Of a stretch of 64,000 nt of DNA, positions 11,333 through 23,525 are shown piece after piece. Every line of letters starts with the position of its first letter. Positions within the stretch are counted from its first letter, which is position 1. The notes beneath the pieces were generated by a model. The model searched no databases, had not been told where the DNA came from, and saw only the letters and a program-made list of their open reading frames with translations. Source of the DNA: Helianthus annuus (taxonomy: Eukaryota > Streptophyta > Magnoliopsida > Asterales > Asteraceae); contig NC_035444.2 of the NCBI RefSeq assembly GCF_002127325.2, positions 85,842,286 through 85,906,285 on the forward strand. The letters are read 5' to 3'. Made by a program: the position numbers and the translations under genes.

Positions 11333-11515
11333 GTTCGAAGGATGTCATCGAAGGATGTTATGTATCCTTCGATGACCTCGAAAGACATCTTTCGTTGGAA
11401 ACTTATGGACCTCTAAGGATATATCATCCTTCGAGGTACATATGGATCCTTCGGAATCTTTCGATGGACTTTCTGGTCGATAGATGATCCTTCGACTAGA
11501 AATCCTTATCCTTCG
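11333..11515. repeat. Array of ATC(C/T)TTCGA palindromic motifs, LTR copy
   Basis: About 10 motif copies in both orientations in the U3 part of the LTR, ending about 20 bases before the TATA box. The same motif makes the two internal arrays at 6361 and 7299. Confidence 0.75.
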
Positions 11516-11535
11516 TGCATGTTAACTGATGTGGG

Positions 11536-11544
11536 TATATATAT
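11536..11544 (+). promoter_or_regulatory. TATA box of the copia LTR
   Basis: TATATATAT follows the palindromic array in U3. The downstream sequence is CT-rich and leader-like. In the 5' LTR, outside the window, the same box would drive the genomic RNA. Confidence 0.55.
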
Positions 11545-11840
11545 CCCATGTAGGTTTCACTTCACAGTTAGTTCTTTAGCAGTTGTTCAAGTTCATACTG
11601 AGAGCATTTTGTGAGTGAACCCAAGGTCTTGTAAGAGAGCATTTCAGTTTGGTCAAGGGCTGTAACCGTGTCCACTGAAATACAAGAGAAAACTTTGATA
11701 TATTGCTTGTCTACTCTTTCTCTTTGTAATCTTTGCTTTCATCTAAACTATCGGTTTGCACTCTAGCTTGGATTCCGCACTTGCTAGAGTGTTAAACATA
11801 ACAAGGAATAGGTTTAACCTCAACCTCCGAGGGACCTACA

Positions 11841-13753
11841 GTTATCGCAACAAAACTACTATTTCATAATCACATATACACACTTAACTCCAAAGTTAAC
11901 ATCATTCTGCGTTTCCTATAGTTGTTTGTACTATACGTACCCTTGCGTTAACTTCAACTCACCTCATTCATTCTACATTACTATTCCTCTCAATTCATAC
12001 ATTACTTAATTTGCCTAAGCAAGCGTATCATGCAGGTTCTTCGTATGAGAGTTTAACCAATACCCAAAATTTTCGCTCAAAACTTTTAAGATCTAGTTCT
12101 TAATGACATAGTTCTTTTCTTACGTCAACTATTAAAAGTCAAACATTCCATACCCTACCCTACCATACCTATTCCGTCATTCATCTTGTAAGTCGCTTTC
12201 AATTTACTAATCCATATCTATCCGGTGTGAGTTAAAACATTATACCTACATCGATTTCATTTCATACTTCAGCGGTCCGTAAACCAGAGCGATCCGCTCC
12301 TTCACGAGTACTAACCGTACCAGGCTAGCTTTCATTCATCCTTGTAATGGGCTTCCACTCGTGCATAATATTTCACCAATTCGATTGGTTTCATCATATT
12401 CAAAATTCTACCATTAACATCTACAAAATCGGTGGTTAGCACCTTTCATTCAAACATTCATTATACTAGGTGATTACTCACCCATAATCCTTTTACATAT
12501 TCCTACATACATGCTATAACACATCCCACATTTCATTCCTTACATGCAATTCTTTTATTCTGGTTACTTATTTTGTCGACCTTTGCAGTTTGACTTTTCA
12601 AGGTCAAACTGACATTTCTTACTTATCGTAGATATATTGCGATACACATTCGTACTTCTTTCCCTTCATGCCTACTTGTAGAGACATTCATTACATCATT
12701 TGGTATTCTTAACAAAACTTACCCTTCTCATTCATACTTAAATTATTGTCCGAGTCATAGCCCGTTGTTCATTATGACTCCTAAGAGTCGATTACTAACA
12801 CATCTAACATATAATTTGTTCAAAACTTCTTTGTTTCGTCTAAAATTTAGGTTTGCGTGCCAATTATGATTATTCTTTTGTTCATTTGCTTTAGATTTAC
12901 TTATATGACTCGTTTGACGCAACCATGGTCAAACTATCGACGCATCCTGAGGTGGGTTAATTTCATCCTTTTTATATTTTAAATCCGTCCCGCGAATTCA
13001 AACTTAACATCCATACCCTTCATTCCTTCTATGTTTGAATCCTTCTAGCGGTTTCAAACATATCACTCATACCTTTCATTCCTAACATGTGTTGAATCCG
13101 TCTCGCGGGTTCAAACAGGTCATTCATACTTCATTCCTTTCATGCTTCGAATCCATCTCGCGGATTCTATCACATCATTCATACCTTCATTCCTAAAATT
13201 CTTACATTTCTCTTCACCCTCACGTCCACCTACTACCTAATTCTAACGGACATACCTATAACAATTATCACGGTATCACGAACGTCATATGTTTCTTGTG
13301 TACTGGCCAGGTACACAATCCACATACTAGTTTCGTGTCTTCGTGTAATCGCCACCTTATGTCCGAAGAATTAAGTTTCGGCACGTGTAACATTGTCAAA
13401 ACTTCTTTACCATGTCATTATTATATTTCATTTAAAATTTTCTTTCACTTGCTAGATTATACCATTAGATGCGTCCACATGTTAGATTTACGTACCTGGG
13501 TCAATTTGTCTTATTACATGCCTTGATGCCAGTCCTACACCGCATTCACGGATCATCCTTTCCAAGCAATTATGCTAACGTTACACATAACATACTGTTA
13601 GTTTTCTTCAAATACATACTTAAGCACATACTTACCTTTACTTCTACCCTTAGATCTTGATCGAGTCTCGGATTGTACGGGTTCCTTGTCACAAGAGCAC
13701 ACAGGTTTGAGTTCAAGTATTTATCTCCTCATACTTGATTTCACTCAAACCAT
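11841..13753 (-). other. Untranslated leader of the gypsy element
   Basis: No ORF of note on either strand in 1.9 kb. It is CT-rich on the + strand and carries an imperfect tandem repeat at about 12985-13190. Confidence 0.55.
12985..13190. repeat. Imperfect tandem repeat, about 60 bp x 3-4
   Basis: Units share GAATCC, then GTCTCGCGG or a variant, then TTCAAAC and CATTCATACCTTCATTCCT. Units differ by point changes and small indels. Confidence 0.6.
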
Positions 13754-13766
13754 GGCTCTGATACCA
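13754..13766 (-). other. Primer-binding site (initiator Met-tRNA)
   Basis: The minus strand reads TGGTATCAGAGCC a few bases after the LTR end TTACA at 13770. It is complementary to the 3' end of plant initiator Met-tRNA and fixes the element's orientation. Confidence 0.85.
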
Positions 13767-13769
13767 ACT

Positions 13770-16700
13770 TGTAAGACCCTATTCATGATTTGACCTAAAA
13801 CGACGCAGCGGAAAATGAACCGTAAAATTTCTTTCTTTTAACTACTCTATCATACTTGAATACCGTTTAGGTCAACCCTTTTAACATAAATACATCATTC
13901 ATCATTTATTTAATGTAACTATGTTAACAAATAATTACAAACAACGTGACCAATTTCACGTACAATCCATAAACTTCAACTCGAACCTTGTTCACTTGTC
14001 CATCATGAATATCTGACTAACCTGTGATCACCATATATAACCAACACGTTAGTACATGGTAACATCATATAAAATTTAATACATACACTTAAAAGGCTAT
14101 ATCACATTCTAACTACGTAAGGTATTCCATTAAAACATCCTCTCAATTTTATTTACTCGAGTCCGACATCAATTCCTCGAGAGTCCGGCATTCCCATACC
14201 TGCACTCCATTTATTTCATTCTCAATAGTAACATGGTTAGGAGTACGTAATCACAAACATATTGAAAACCCACATTTTTACATATACGTATACCAGTGAT
14301 CTACAATCATTAGATTACAACACGTGTATACACTTTCATATATCTAAGTACATTCATACGTATTCCATTCATATGCACGTACATACAAGTTCACACTACT
14401 TACACACGCTACAGTTCCATATCTACATACATACATACAAGTCACATTCACTTATTTGTAATTTGAGTCTTATCTACAATCATATCAACACAAATCAATC
14501 CAATTACAAACAAACATAACTGACTAACTTCCAACAAACATGATGAACATTCCATTAACATGATGAACATTTAGCAACATAATGAACATTCTATTAACAC
14601 GATGAACATTCAACAACATAACGAACATTCTATTAACACGATGAACATTCAGCAACATAATGAACCTTCCATTAACACGATGAACATTCAGCAACATAAT
14701 GAACATTCCATTAACACGATGAACATTCAACAACATATTGAACATTCTACTAACACGATGAACATTCAGCAACATAATGAACATTCTATTAACACGATGA
14801 ACATTCAGCAACATAATGAACATTCCATTAACACGATGAACATTCAGCAACATAATCACCATTCTATTAACACGATGAACATTCAGCAACATAATGAGCA
14901 TTCCATTAACACGATGAACATTCAGCAACATAATAACATTCTATTAACACGATGAACATTCAACAACATAATGAACATTCTATTAACACGATGAACATTC
15001 AGCAACATAATGAACATTCCATTAAAACGATGGACATTCAGCAACATAATGAACATTCTATTAACACGATGAGACTATCATCTTAATTTACATTAAGGAT
15101 AGACGAATTTCATATGAACTTACCTTGGTACTTACCTTACCCGTAAATTTTTACATGGTTTCCTATATACAACATACCAAACTTCATTTATAAATAAGAA
15201 ATGATTCCGGAAATCACTTACCTTAAGTGTCCGTATTCGCATCCTTTTGACTCGTTAGCCTTCCATGCTTCCATCCATCTTGACATGATCCCTATACTTT
15301 CATGTCATCACATTCACATTCTTGTTAGCATGCATGATTGTACATATTAACCATCATATCAAATTCATGTTTCACATTTGACTTTCATTAGTCAATTCCA
15401 ACAAGCATAAGGCATATTTCCACAAGTCAATCTTTTCAAACTCATATAATTCATCACGTCATCACATATAACACATATGGATATAACACGTTTCATATGA
15501 CTTTCTATAATATTACAATTGTGACAAAAAGTCTAACATTGCTACTTATGCACCGTTGACTTTCAGAAAGTCAACGATTTATCATATGAACTTTCGACTT
15601 AACCTCATACATCTATGTCATTATAGTAGACTATACTAATGACACTATATACATTTCATACTCACATGATCATCTAGTTATATGTACACACCAAACATAT
15701 TCAATTCCGTTCATTCTAGTAACATAATTCTACAACTAACACCATGACCTATGCTTAACAACCCAACATCATTCTAACTTCATCCTGTTCTAATAATCTC
15801 ATATGCTTCACATTTAGAGTACTTTTACTTATCAATTTTGATTAAGCAGTTATTCAAACATGTAGTAAACATCATACCACTCCAACATAGAGTACAATAT
15901 TCTAATGCATACTTTTACCAAATAACATGGCCAACCAAATCCTACATGAATTCCATCTAAAATGGATTTCTCATGTTTAGTTATCATCAAATACATCATA
16001 TCCCCATATTATACGATTTCATCCATTACTTGCATACCATTTCATCTATTAATCTCACCTAGGCATTTCATCAAACACTTGGTGTGCATGCCACATTTTA
16101 TGCATAATGTACAAGTGTTTCATAGTTTACTTCCTACTTCATGCTTTCATTCATCAATTAACACAAAAACATCAACAAATTCATATCACATTCAATCTAC
16201 CTTACAAGAACGCATTACATACAACATATCACAACAAGATTTGAACAAGGATTGGACATGGGTGACACACCCATGTCACCATCTTCACCACTAGAAGTGG
16301 GTTTCACCCCCAAACATCAAATTACCCCAAACCACTCATAATCCCTGTCCTATATGATGATTCTAACACATACTCATACTCAAATTCATACAATTTCGCG
16401 ATTTCTAACATAACCCACTTCGTGCATAATCACCAATCTAAGTTTTAAGACATACCTTATGATCCCCTTGTAAAGATGATCATTAATCCATGTTCGGTTG
16501 TGAATTTAAGCCTTGATTCACCCTTCAATTTGATGGTTTTAGTTGAGTTAGGGTTTTGGCTCTTTGGAGCTCCTGAACATTCAAGAACACACACAAAGTG
16601 TGTGTTTGTGTGTGGTGATATTTCATTTTAATAACCCAAGTTCCATCTTGTTCTATTTGGCCCCTCGTGTTTGTCACTTAACATTATTTGCACTACTTTT

Positions 16701-16818
16701 GTCATTTAATACTTTTAACCACACATTTAACTAGGTTAAATGGCCTAGTTATTTATTACATGCTAAGTCATATAGGAACATACAACAAATATAAACATTC
16801 GGGTTTTGGGATGTTACA
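13770..16818 (-). repeat. 5' LTR of minus-strand gypsy element (3049 bp)
   Basis: Its + strand ends are TGTAAGACCC (13770) and GGGATGTTACA (16818), a near-inverted pair. The primer-binding site abuts the 13770 end. It contains no coding sequence; the small ORFs at 14262-14955 are low-complexity or minisatellite translations. Confidence 0.75.
14540..15071. repeat. 39-bp minisatellite, about 13.6 copies, within the LTR
   Basis: The unit is GAACATTCAGCAACATAA plus TGAACATTCYATTAACACGA. Because 39 is a multiple of three, each frame stays open and yields a 13-residue repeat on both strands (MNIQQHNEHSINT on +, MLLNVHRVNGMFI on -). Base changes are scattered across units. It is an expanded tandem repeat, not a gene. 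Confidence 0.92.
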
Positions 16819-19504
16819 AATTCATGATTCATGAAATTAGTTAGTTGAAGAGTTTCATGAAATTAGATTGGCCTTGTGGAAATAGAAGCAAGATAATGTA
16901 AATTGATGTTGTATTGGTGTTTATAAACACCATACTAACTCATATGTATGAACTACTTGAACAATTAGGAGTTTTGTTAAGTGTTCATCGATGATTAGAA
17001 TTGGGTTTTGACATAAGAGTTAAAACCCATAATTATGATGGTCAAATTGTGTAATTGCTTATAATAACTGAAATTTACATGTTTATTTGGTTGCTACTTG
17101 AAGCAAGGAATGATGAATTGTAATAAGGTAGTACGATGATGACAACGTGAGCTAAAAAGTATAGGTTACAAATTATGCACATAAGGTGTTTGGTAAAATG
17201 CCGAAGTTAAAACTAAATGCTAACAACTCGCAAAAACCATTGGTCAAGAATCCTATGAATGGTTGTTAGCAAGTATTGATAAAATAGCCTAGTATGAAGG
17301 CCTATAAATGATACAATACTAAGTGTATAATGAAGTTCCCAAACGACTTTTGTTGAATTGTTAATGCATTCATAAGTGTCAAACGGCACTTTGACTTCTA
17401 AAAGTTAATTTGACCTATAATAGGATCAATTAGAAATTTTGATGTAAAGTCTGTAAGGTGGAATAGTCAAGAAAAACGATGACTAATCTAACCATCTTAC
17501 GAATAATAAATAATAGTTTGACACTTGACAAGCTAGGTGGAAGCTTGGGAGAAAGCGGGTCAAACGGATCAAGTACGCAGGAAAAAGTATAATCAGATGC
17601 AAGGTAAGTAAAGCTTACCCCCACATAGTAGAACAACTATTTATGTATTGGTTAAGAATATGGTGAACTAGTATTTGAAAGAGTCTTAGAAATATGACGT
17701 TCCTACACGGATCGAAATGGGTTGGAACAAGTGAAAATGGTAAGAAACCATATTTTATGGTAAAAAGGGTAAAACGGTAAATTGGTCATGTGGTGACGAA
17801 TAAACAATGAGTTTTGTAAAGTTACCTTAGGGTGTAAACCATAATGGGTAAAAGGGTAAAATAGTAATCTAGTCACGAGAGATAAATAATGAGTTTTGAA
17901 AAAGACACCCTATGGCGTAAGCCATAATGGGTCAAATGAATTAAGAAACGACTTTTAAGTAATGTGATCATAGGGTGCAAGCCAAACTGAGCTAAATGAG
18001 TGAGATGACAAATAATTACCATCTCACAATAATAAAATGGTCATTTAGGCCAAATGGGTCAAATGGCGATGTTATCACCATTTGACAATAATGACTAATG
18101 GTCGCTTGTCGAGTTTTGGTACTCACAGGGAGAATAGCGTATGAATTGCATTGCTTTTAATTAGCAATTTATATTGCAAGGTATTAAAATGGGTCAATGC
18201 TATGACCCGAGCCATGTATGTGTAATGGGTCAAACTCTCAATGAGGACTTAAGGTCCGACGAGAGTTAATCGAGTCATGGGTGGGTTTTGGATTACCTAA
18301 AGTGAGGTATATCAAGCGAATTGAAATTTGAATATTATGTTCTTACGGACATAATGAATTTAAAATGGAATACGGGTTAAAAGGGTATTTTTGGTCAAAA
18401 CAAGTTTTCAAAATGTCCTTAGTGATTAAAAAAGACTAAAGTTGACCAAAACGCCCTCGAATGATAAACCGGGCAAACGACCCTTAAGGGTAGTTTAAAT
18501 ATGAATTTTATAATTCGGTCAATCCTTACGATAATATAAAATGGAAGGCTTAAACCATTTTGGCTTAAAACTACATAACGGGTCATTTTCGTAAAATGTC
18601 TAACTTGGGGGTAGAATGGGAATATAATGATTTTTCCTATTCTCGATCCATCACATTTGAAGTTGTGATGACATATAAATGAAAATCATAATTGGGAACG
18701 CGAACTATAAATAAAAGGACCCGGTTAATGAGTCATGATTGAAAGGTTTGAAATTCTTAAAAAAATTCAGATTAAATCAAAGTTCGGCCTTTGAAAGGTT
18801 GAACGGGTCAATTAGCATGACCGCAAACCGGAAAGCGGTCGCATTAAAACGCAAGAATAATACCCCGGGTTATGGGTTACAATTGTAAAAATAATGCTCT
18901 TGCGAAGAGATATAACTTCTGTGAGATCGTTTGCTTAAATAAGCAAACGTGTCAATTATTTTTAAATATGTAAATTGGAACCATTAGCGTGAACTATATA
19001 AATACGTAAAAATGAACCCCAAGTGATTAAAATGAGTTTGGATAGGTTTGGATGTAAAATGGGTGAAAAATAAACGTGCAGAGTTGACACGGCCGGGTGA
19101 AGGTTCTGTGAAAAAAATATATGTTTAGCTAACACGGCCGGGTGGCCGGAAACCTGACACGGTCGGGTGACGGGGCTGAAATATATATATATATATATAT
19201 AGAATGTTTTCATTCAAATGTTTTGATTACTAAGCGTTTGACTGTTTAACTTAAACACTAATTGTTTTTATTGTTTATGATAGGCTTTTGCAAAGGCGGG
19301 AACCGGACGGACGACCATGCACATCAAAGTTTTCGAGTTTAGAATGTTAATGCTTTTTAACTGTGACTAAGTGTAATAGTCCGTTATATCGGGTCGTCTG
19401 GGTTATTAGTTAACCCAAACGTATAAGTTCTATGTTTTAAAAAAAATCTGGGACCAATCATCCGCATTTATTAAAATAAGTAGAAATCGGGTTAGAGTGT
19501 TACA
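16819..19504. repeat. Truncated gypsy LTR remnant
   Basis: This non-coding stretch ends in GGGTTAGAGTGTTACA, a typical gypsy LTR terminus, and has LTR-style content: degenerate repeats of about 105 bp at 17740-18000 (GTTTTG...CATAATGGG), CACGGCCGGGTG motifs at 19085-19170, an AT run and a leader-like GCAAAGGCGGGAACC. The left end abuts the 3.05 kb LTR, so it was probably split by that insertion. No primer-binding site follows 19504. Small ORFs here (17430, 18962) are not convincing. Confidence 0.55.
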
Positions 19505-20391
19505 TATTCAAAATCAAGTAATCACATATAGCCGACTATTGTTACGTACTGATACATAATCACCTAATATTATACTTATTTCAAGAATAAAATGCATATT
19601 ACGTAATTATGTATGGAAACATAATCACGTAACATTACAAAATCATGTAATGTTATAGCTTGTAAAATAAAAAAAAATAAAAATTATAGCAATAGCCTAC
19701 TCAAATTAAAGAGAATGAAATGCTCGTAAATACGGTGTAATTTTAAAAAATATTATCATTTGGCAAAGTTATAGCCGTTTGAAAATCGTGGGGGAAGTGG
19801 GTTTATGAGTCAACAATATTGGATCTTCTTATTTTGCTATTTCCCTACTTGTTTCCCTTGTTTTTAGTCATGTGACATATACATTTGGGGACCACTTAAT
19901 CTCATCCAGTGGATTGCTTAATCAAAGGACAAAACCTTCTCATACACTTAGTACGAATTGGCTCTCTTGTACATGATCCTTTACCTTATTGTTTTACATT
20001 AAGTTACTTTTCAAATGATCATTTCCATATATAAGATAAACATTAGAGGAGATGTTTGTAAAGGAATACTATAGGTGGGTGTAGTATAAATGCAAGGGTT
20101 ATTAACATGAGATGTTACACTAAAACTATTGTGAGACAAAAACCAAACCACCACACACCACCACCTTTGGTCGCCTCCTCCTCCATGTTCGAACCACCGC
20201 CGCCGCCGCTCACACCCTGTCATCCACCGCACTTTCCGGAACAGTTTCCAGCCATTGTTGCACCACTGCCCGACGCCGCCTCACTCGACTGCACCCCGCA
20301 GACAAGTTCTAACCACTCGATGCAACTGACAACAACATTGACCGCTACCCAACGGTAACCACCACCCTAGCATCGATGCTGTATACCTTGG
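19505..20391. other. AT-rich spacer, no gene recognised
   Basis: It contains palindromic AT-rich patches (CACGTAACATTACA near 19626) and a proline/threonine-rich ORF at 20107-20358 that has no recognisable domain and is probably chance coding in a C-rich stretch. Confidence 0.5.
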
Positions 20392-20791
20392 TGAAAGTTC
20401 AGATTTCAGATCGTTTTCATTACGGTTAGTGTTAGACATATTCATAAAAAGTCGTTTGGATCATATAAATCAGATTCGGTAGAAATTTTGGCAACATAAC
20501 GTCGTCATCCGTTTTATTCATACAGAAAGAGTTTACAGCGTTAAAGCTCCAATCCCAAGATATTCCAAAACTTATCTCACCTAGCGCATGACCTAATGTA
20601 CTTATAAACTCACACCTACCAGCGCACGACACACCACACCAGACTCATACATTGCGCATGACTCATGCGTTGTGTATGTCCTAATGCGCTATATAATTCA
20701 ATCTCAAACACACACTTCACACGTTAATTTACACATATTCAAAGCACGCTCTAACTAGCCTATTCGTATAGTAACGAATACACAAAATGCA
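20392..20791 (-). repeat. 3' LTR of the small LTR element
   Basis: Its + strand runs from TGAAAGTTCAGATTTCAG to CACAAAATGCA. It aligns along its length with 22415-22797. It includes CGCATGAC and GCGCATG motifs not conserved in the other copy. Confidence 0.82.
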
Positions 20792-22399
20792 TGAACATAT
20801 TCCCCCTTGTCTGTTGTTGTTGAATCTTGGACTTCACAATCTGAAAGATGTGTTAGATATGCAGCAACTTCAGTCATGATCTGTTTAGCTCATCTTAAAT
20901 GTTGCAACGAATTCCCTCTTGACTGATGCTTCGGGATTCAAATCTTTGAAACTAAAACATCCATGTCAAAGACGCGATCCTCTGGTTGGCTATATTGTAA
21001 ATTTTCATGAGAATTAACAAACTTGAAATGAATCACTACGGCTTCTTCATTTCAACATTAATCACATCCAAGTTCGGTTTAACGCAACTCTTTGCTCGAT
21101 CTTCCTCAGATCTTTAAAACCCAACCAACATTTGATAGAAAGTTTGAAAACCACACCGATCAACTTCAAATAAGCAAATACCCTCTGAAATTCCGTCTCC
21201 CATAACCGAACGTTTTGCTCAACCAATATTCCTTGTTAGTGTAAACGGTAACCACAATATGAAAACCTTCATAAGATCAAAAATCATCTGGTAACACACT
21301 GTGATCTTTAAAGTATAGAGAAAATCATTCTTTGAAAACAAATTTTGTAGTCTTCTCCATGAACAACATTTAATAAGCAACGTCATCTTCAAAGATCATT
21401 ATTCCATGACGGTTAGTTCAATGAATAATTCATCAGCTGAAAATACAATATGTAGTCTTTTCCGGTTAGAGTCGTCATGATCCATCTCTTATCAGTATTT
21501 TACCAATTAACTCCTGAGGTTGAAAGCTCCTCTGAAAACTAGAAGTTCAGAAAAACTGAACACTCTGATATACTTTGCAAACCAGCCTCATGAAGACCGG
21601 GACCTCACTTTGTTTGCAAACTGAAGAATCTGAAATAATATGCATCACCAAACGATTTTTGTTAGAACTACCCAAAAACTACTACATATCTTTTGTCCAA
21701 ATTTCCAAAAGTTAACCAATTTCAAAATTTGATTCTGAAATTTTTATTCCCCTTCATTTTTGGCAAATTCTGATCTCTAATCTCTGTATACTCAAATGCG
21801 GAATATTTGACTTTTTCGCCCATAATAGTCACTACACCATGATTAACATTTGCTCCGGTCTTTGTAACTACCCCACTATCTTTAACAATATGTGATTTCA
21901 TCACCCTAAAAAATTATCCAAAAACACCGACGTGTCCTCGAACACTTGTATCAGATGCTGAAATTTCAGAAAAACAATTTGTCACCACATTTTTCCTAGA
22001 CACTCGTCTCTTCAATACGATCACAAAAATACATTTTCTCGTTTACTTATTTCGGTCTTTCAATGTCTTTTTTACGCGAGTCTCATGCGTTTGACTTTTT
22101 AGTTCATGACTCTTGCACTGCGCATGACACATGTGTTGCGCATGACTCATGCGCTAGTTCTTTGTTGTTTCCAAATTTTCAACCCAAATTCTTTAATTCT
22201 TCACTAGTGATGAAACCACTTAAGAAAGGTACGAAAATCAATTCGAAGCAAAATCTTAACTTCAATTTGACAATTTAACCATGAATTGGCCTTTAATTTT
22301 GACAATAACAATTCGATACGTTGGGTTTAACGTCTAGAACACACTAATCAAGAGTGTAGGTAATCCAATCAACTATTAGATCGACCGAATTGGTACCAT
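20792..22399 (-). other. Interior of the small LTR element, non-coding
   Basis: No gag or pol similarity on either strand; the longest frames (21722-21904 and 22063-22278) are short and unlike known proteins. The purine tract lies at about 20797-20808 next to the left LTR. Confidence 0.65.
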
Positions 22400-22412
22400 G
22401 GCTCTGATACCA
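22400..22412 (-). other. Primer-binding site of the small LTR element
   Basis: The minus strand reads TGGTATCAGAGCC two bases after the LTR terminus, matching initiator Met-tRNA. Confidence 0.82.
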
Positions 22413-22414
22413 CT

Positions 22415-22797
22415 TGAAAGTTCAGATTTCAGATCGTTTTCATTACGATTAGTGTCAGACATGTTCATAGACAGAAGTTTGGATAATATAAAACCGATTC
22501 GATAGAAATTTTGGCAGCACAAATTCGTCATCCCGTTCTATTCATACCGAAAGAGTTTACACCGGTTAAACTCCAATCCCAACATATTCCAAAACTTATC
22601 TCTCTTAGCACATGACCTAGTCTTTTTATAGAGTCACACCTACTAGCACATGACACACTACCCATGACTCATGCACTGCGTATGTCGCTATGCGATATAC
22701 GATTCAATCTCAAACACACACTTCACACGTTAATCTATGCATATTCAACACACTCTCTAACTAGCTTATTTGCACGGTAATGGACACACAAAATGCA
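22415..22797 (-). repeat. 5' LTR of the small LTR element
   Basis: Partner of 20392-20791. A 29-base segment starting ATGCATATTCAACACAC occurs at 22737-22765 and again at 22793-22821, so the right border has a local duplication absent from the other LTR. Confidence 0.78.
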
Positions 22798-22821
22798 TAT
22801 TCAACACACTCTCTAACTAGC

Positions 22822-23054
22822 CCATGGCTTTATAGCCTAGTGGCATCTTGGGGGTGGGATAAAGTTTTGGGACCAATAGGTCTTGAGTTCGATTCCCACA
22901 AGGGGGGTTTTTCCAATATTTATTGGGTTTCCTCCTGAATTGGTGTATAGGCATTATGCCTAGTGGAGATGGATATGATCGGGTGGTTCCGCTGGTGGCA
23001 CGATGATACTCCAGTGGTCCGTCAGTGATCCAAATTTGCCGTTCAAAAAAAAAA
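22822..23054 (+). mobile_element. tRNA-derived SINE
   Basis: A box A match, TAGCCTAGTGG at 22833-22843, fits TRGCNNAGYGG, and a box B match, GTTCGATTCC at 22887-22896, fits GWTCRANNC. The spacing is right for an internal Pol III promoter. The body has no ORF and ends in TTTGCCGTTC plus a run of ten A at 23045-23054. The total of about 233 bp suits a plant SINE. Target-site duplications are not clean. Confidence 0.8.
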
Positions 23055-23525
23055 TGCACCAACACTCCGGCATAAGCCGGAACATCCGGTTTAGACCAGA
23101 TTGACCCGTTTGACATGTTGACCGGATTTTACTTATAGTTGACCAGATTTGGCATTTTTTATCGTGAATGAGTTCTCGGGTCACTTGTTCAGGTTTTGGG
23201 TATTTCGGGATATGCGTCAAAGAGTTGATTTAGGATCCCGGTCTTCCTGAATAACCGATAACCAACGCAACGGTTCCTCGATTCATCGTGTGAAGCTTAG
23301 GTTTTCGACAATAAGTTTAGTTTTCATGAACACTATTTTGGTCAAAAATCAGTCTAAGGATAATGTAACCAAATTTTGTTTGTGAGGTAGAGTGCTTATG
23401 TGTTTGAACAACAATGTAAACAATTGTAAAGTGTAGATGACAATGAACACCGAGATTTATAAGAGGAAAAAACCCTTGATCTGTACCAACGCCTCTGCAG
23501 GAGAAGAACTCCCCTCCATCATCGG
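23055..23525. other. Spacer, no gene recognised
   Basis: Unique-looking sequence between the SINE and the Athila coding fragment. The part near 23440-23490 looks like a retroelement leader but cannot be assigned. Confidence 0.4.

Larger units (their letters stand above)
1..11840 (+). mobile_element. Sirevirus-like Ty1/copia retrotransposon, 5' end outside window
   Basis: Order on the + strand is gag, pol (protease, integrase, RT, RNase H), a long non-coding gap, an env-like region, a purine tract and a 3' LTR. Integrase before RT identifies Ty1/copia. A long third coding region after pol is the hallmark of the Sirevirus lineage (SIRE1 type). The 5' LTR, primer-binding site and gag start lie left of the window. 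Gag and pol are open, so the element seems recent, but the env-like region is broken. The element interrupts the leader of a minus-strand gypsy element that resumes at 11841. Confidence 0.85.
11149..11840 (+). repeat. 3' LTR of the Sirevirus-like element (692 bp)
   Basis: It starts TGTTGGTGCAC just after the polypurine tract and is taken to end at GGGACCTACA (11840). It holds the palindromic array (11333-11515), TATATATAT at 11536-11544 and a transcribed-looking R/U5 part. The 5' LTR is outside the window, so the right edge rests on the TG...CA rule and on the sequence change at 11841. Confidence 0.65.
11841..16818 (-). mobile_element. Ty3/gypsy-type element: leader plus 5' LTR (minus strand)
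   Basis: Read on the minus strand there is a 3.05 kb LTR (16818 to 13770), a primer-binding site matching initiator Met-tRNA, then a leader of more than 1.9 kb cut at 11841 by the copia insertion. No coding part is in view, so the lineage is inferred from LTR length and termini (TGTAACATCCC...GGGTCTTACA), which resemble chromovirus Tekay elements. Confidence 0.7.
20392..22797 (-). mobile_element. Small non-autonomous LTR retrotransposon (2.4 kb)
   Basis: Two similar terminal repeats (400 and 383 bp) flank a 1.6 kb interior with no coding capacity. On the minus strand the order is LTR (TGCATTTTGTG...CTTTCA), primer-binding site TGGTATCAGAGCC, interior, purine tract AAGGGGGAATATG, LTR. The two LTRs differ at many positions, so the insertion is old. 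Flanking pentamers do not match. The ends suggest a copia-derived element of the LARD/TRIM kind. Confidence 0.8.

Noticed and set aside
14524..14955. Two repeat-protein ORFs with 13-residue units on opposite strands
   Set aside because: Both are translations of the 39-bp minisatellite; unit length divisible by three keeps frames open by chance.
14540..15071. CRISPR-like array
   Set aside because: Repeats are head-to-tail without unique spacers and lie in a plant LTR; it is a minisatellite.
20107..20358. Proline-rich 83-codon protein
   Set aside because: Low-complexity C-rich stretch with no domain, conserved start context or partner; not supported as a gene.
22833..22896. tRNA gene
   Set aside because: Box A and B matches are present but no cloverleaf can be drawn and the unit ends in an A-run; it is a SINE.
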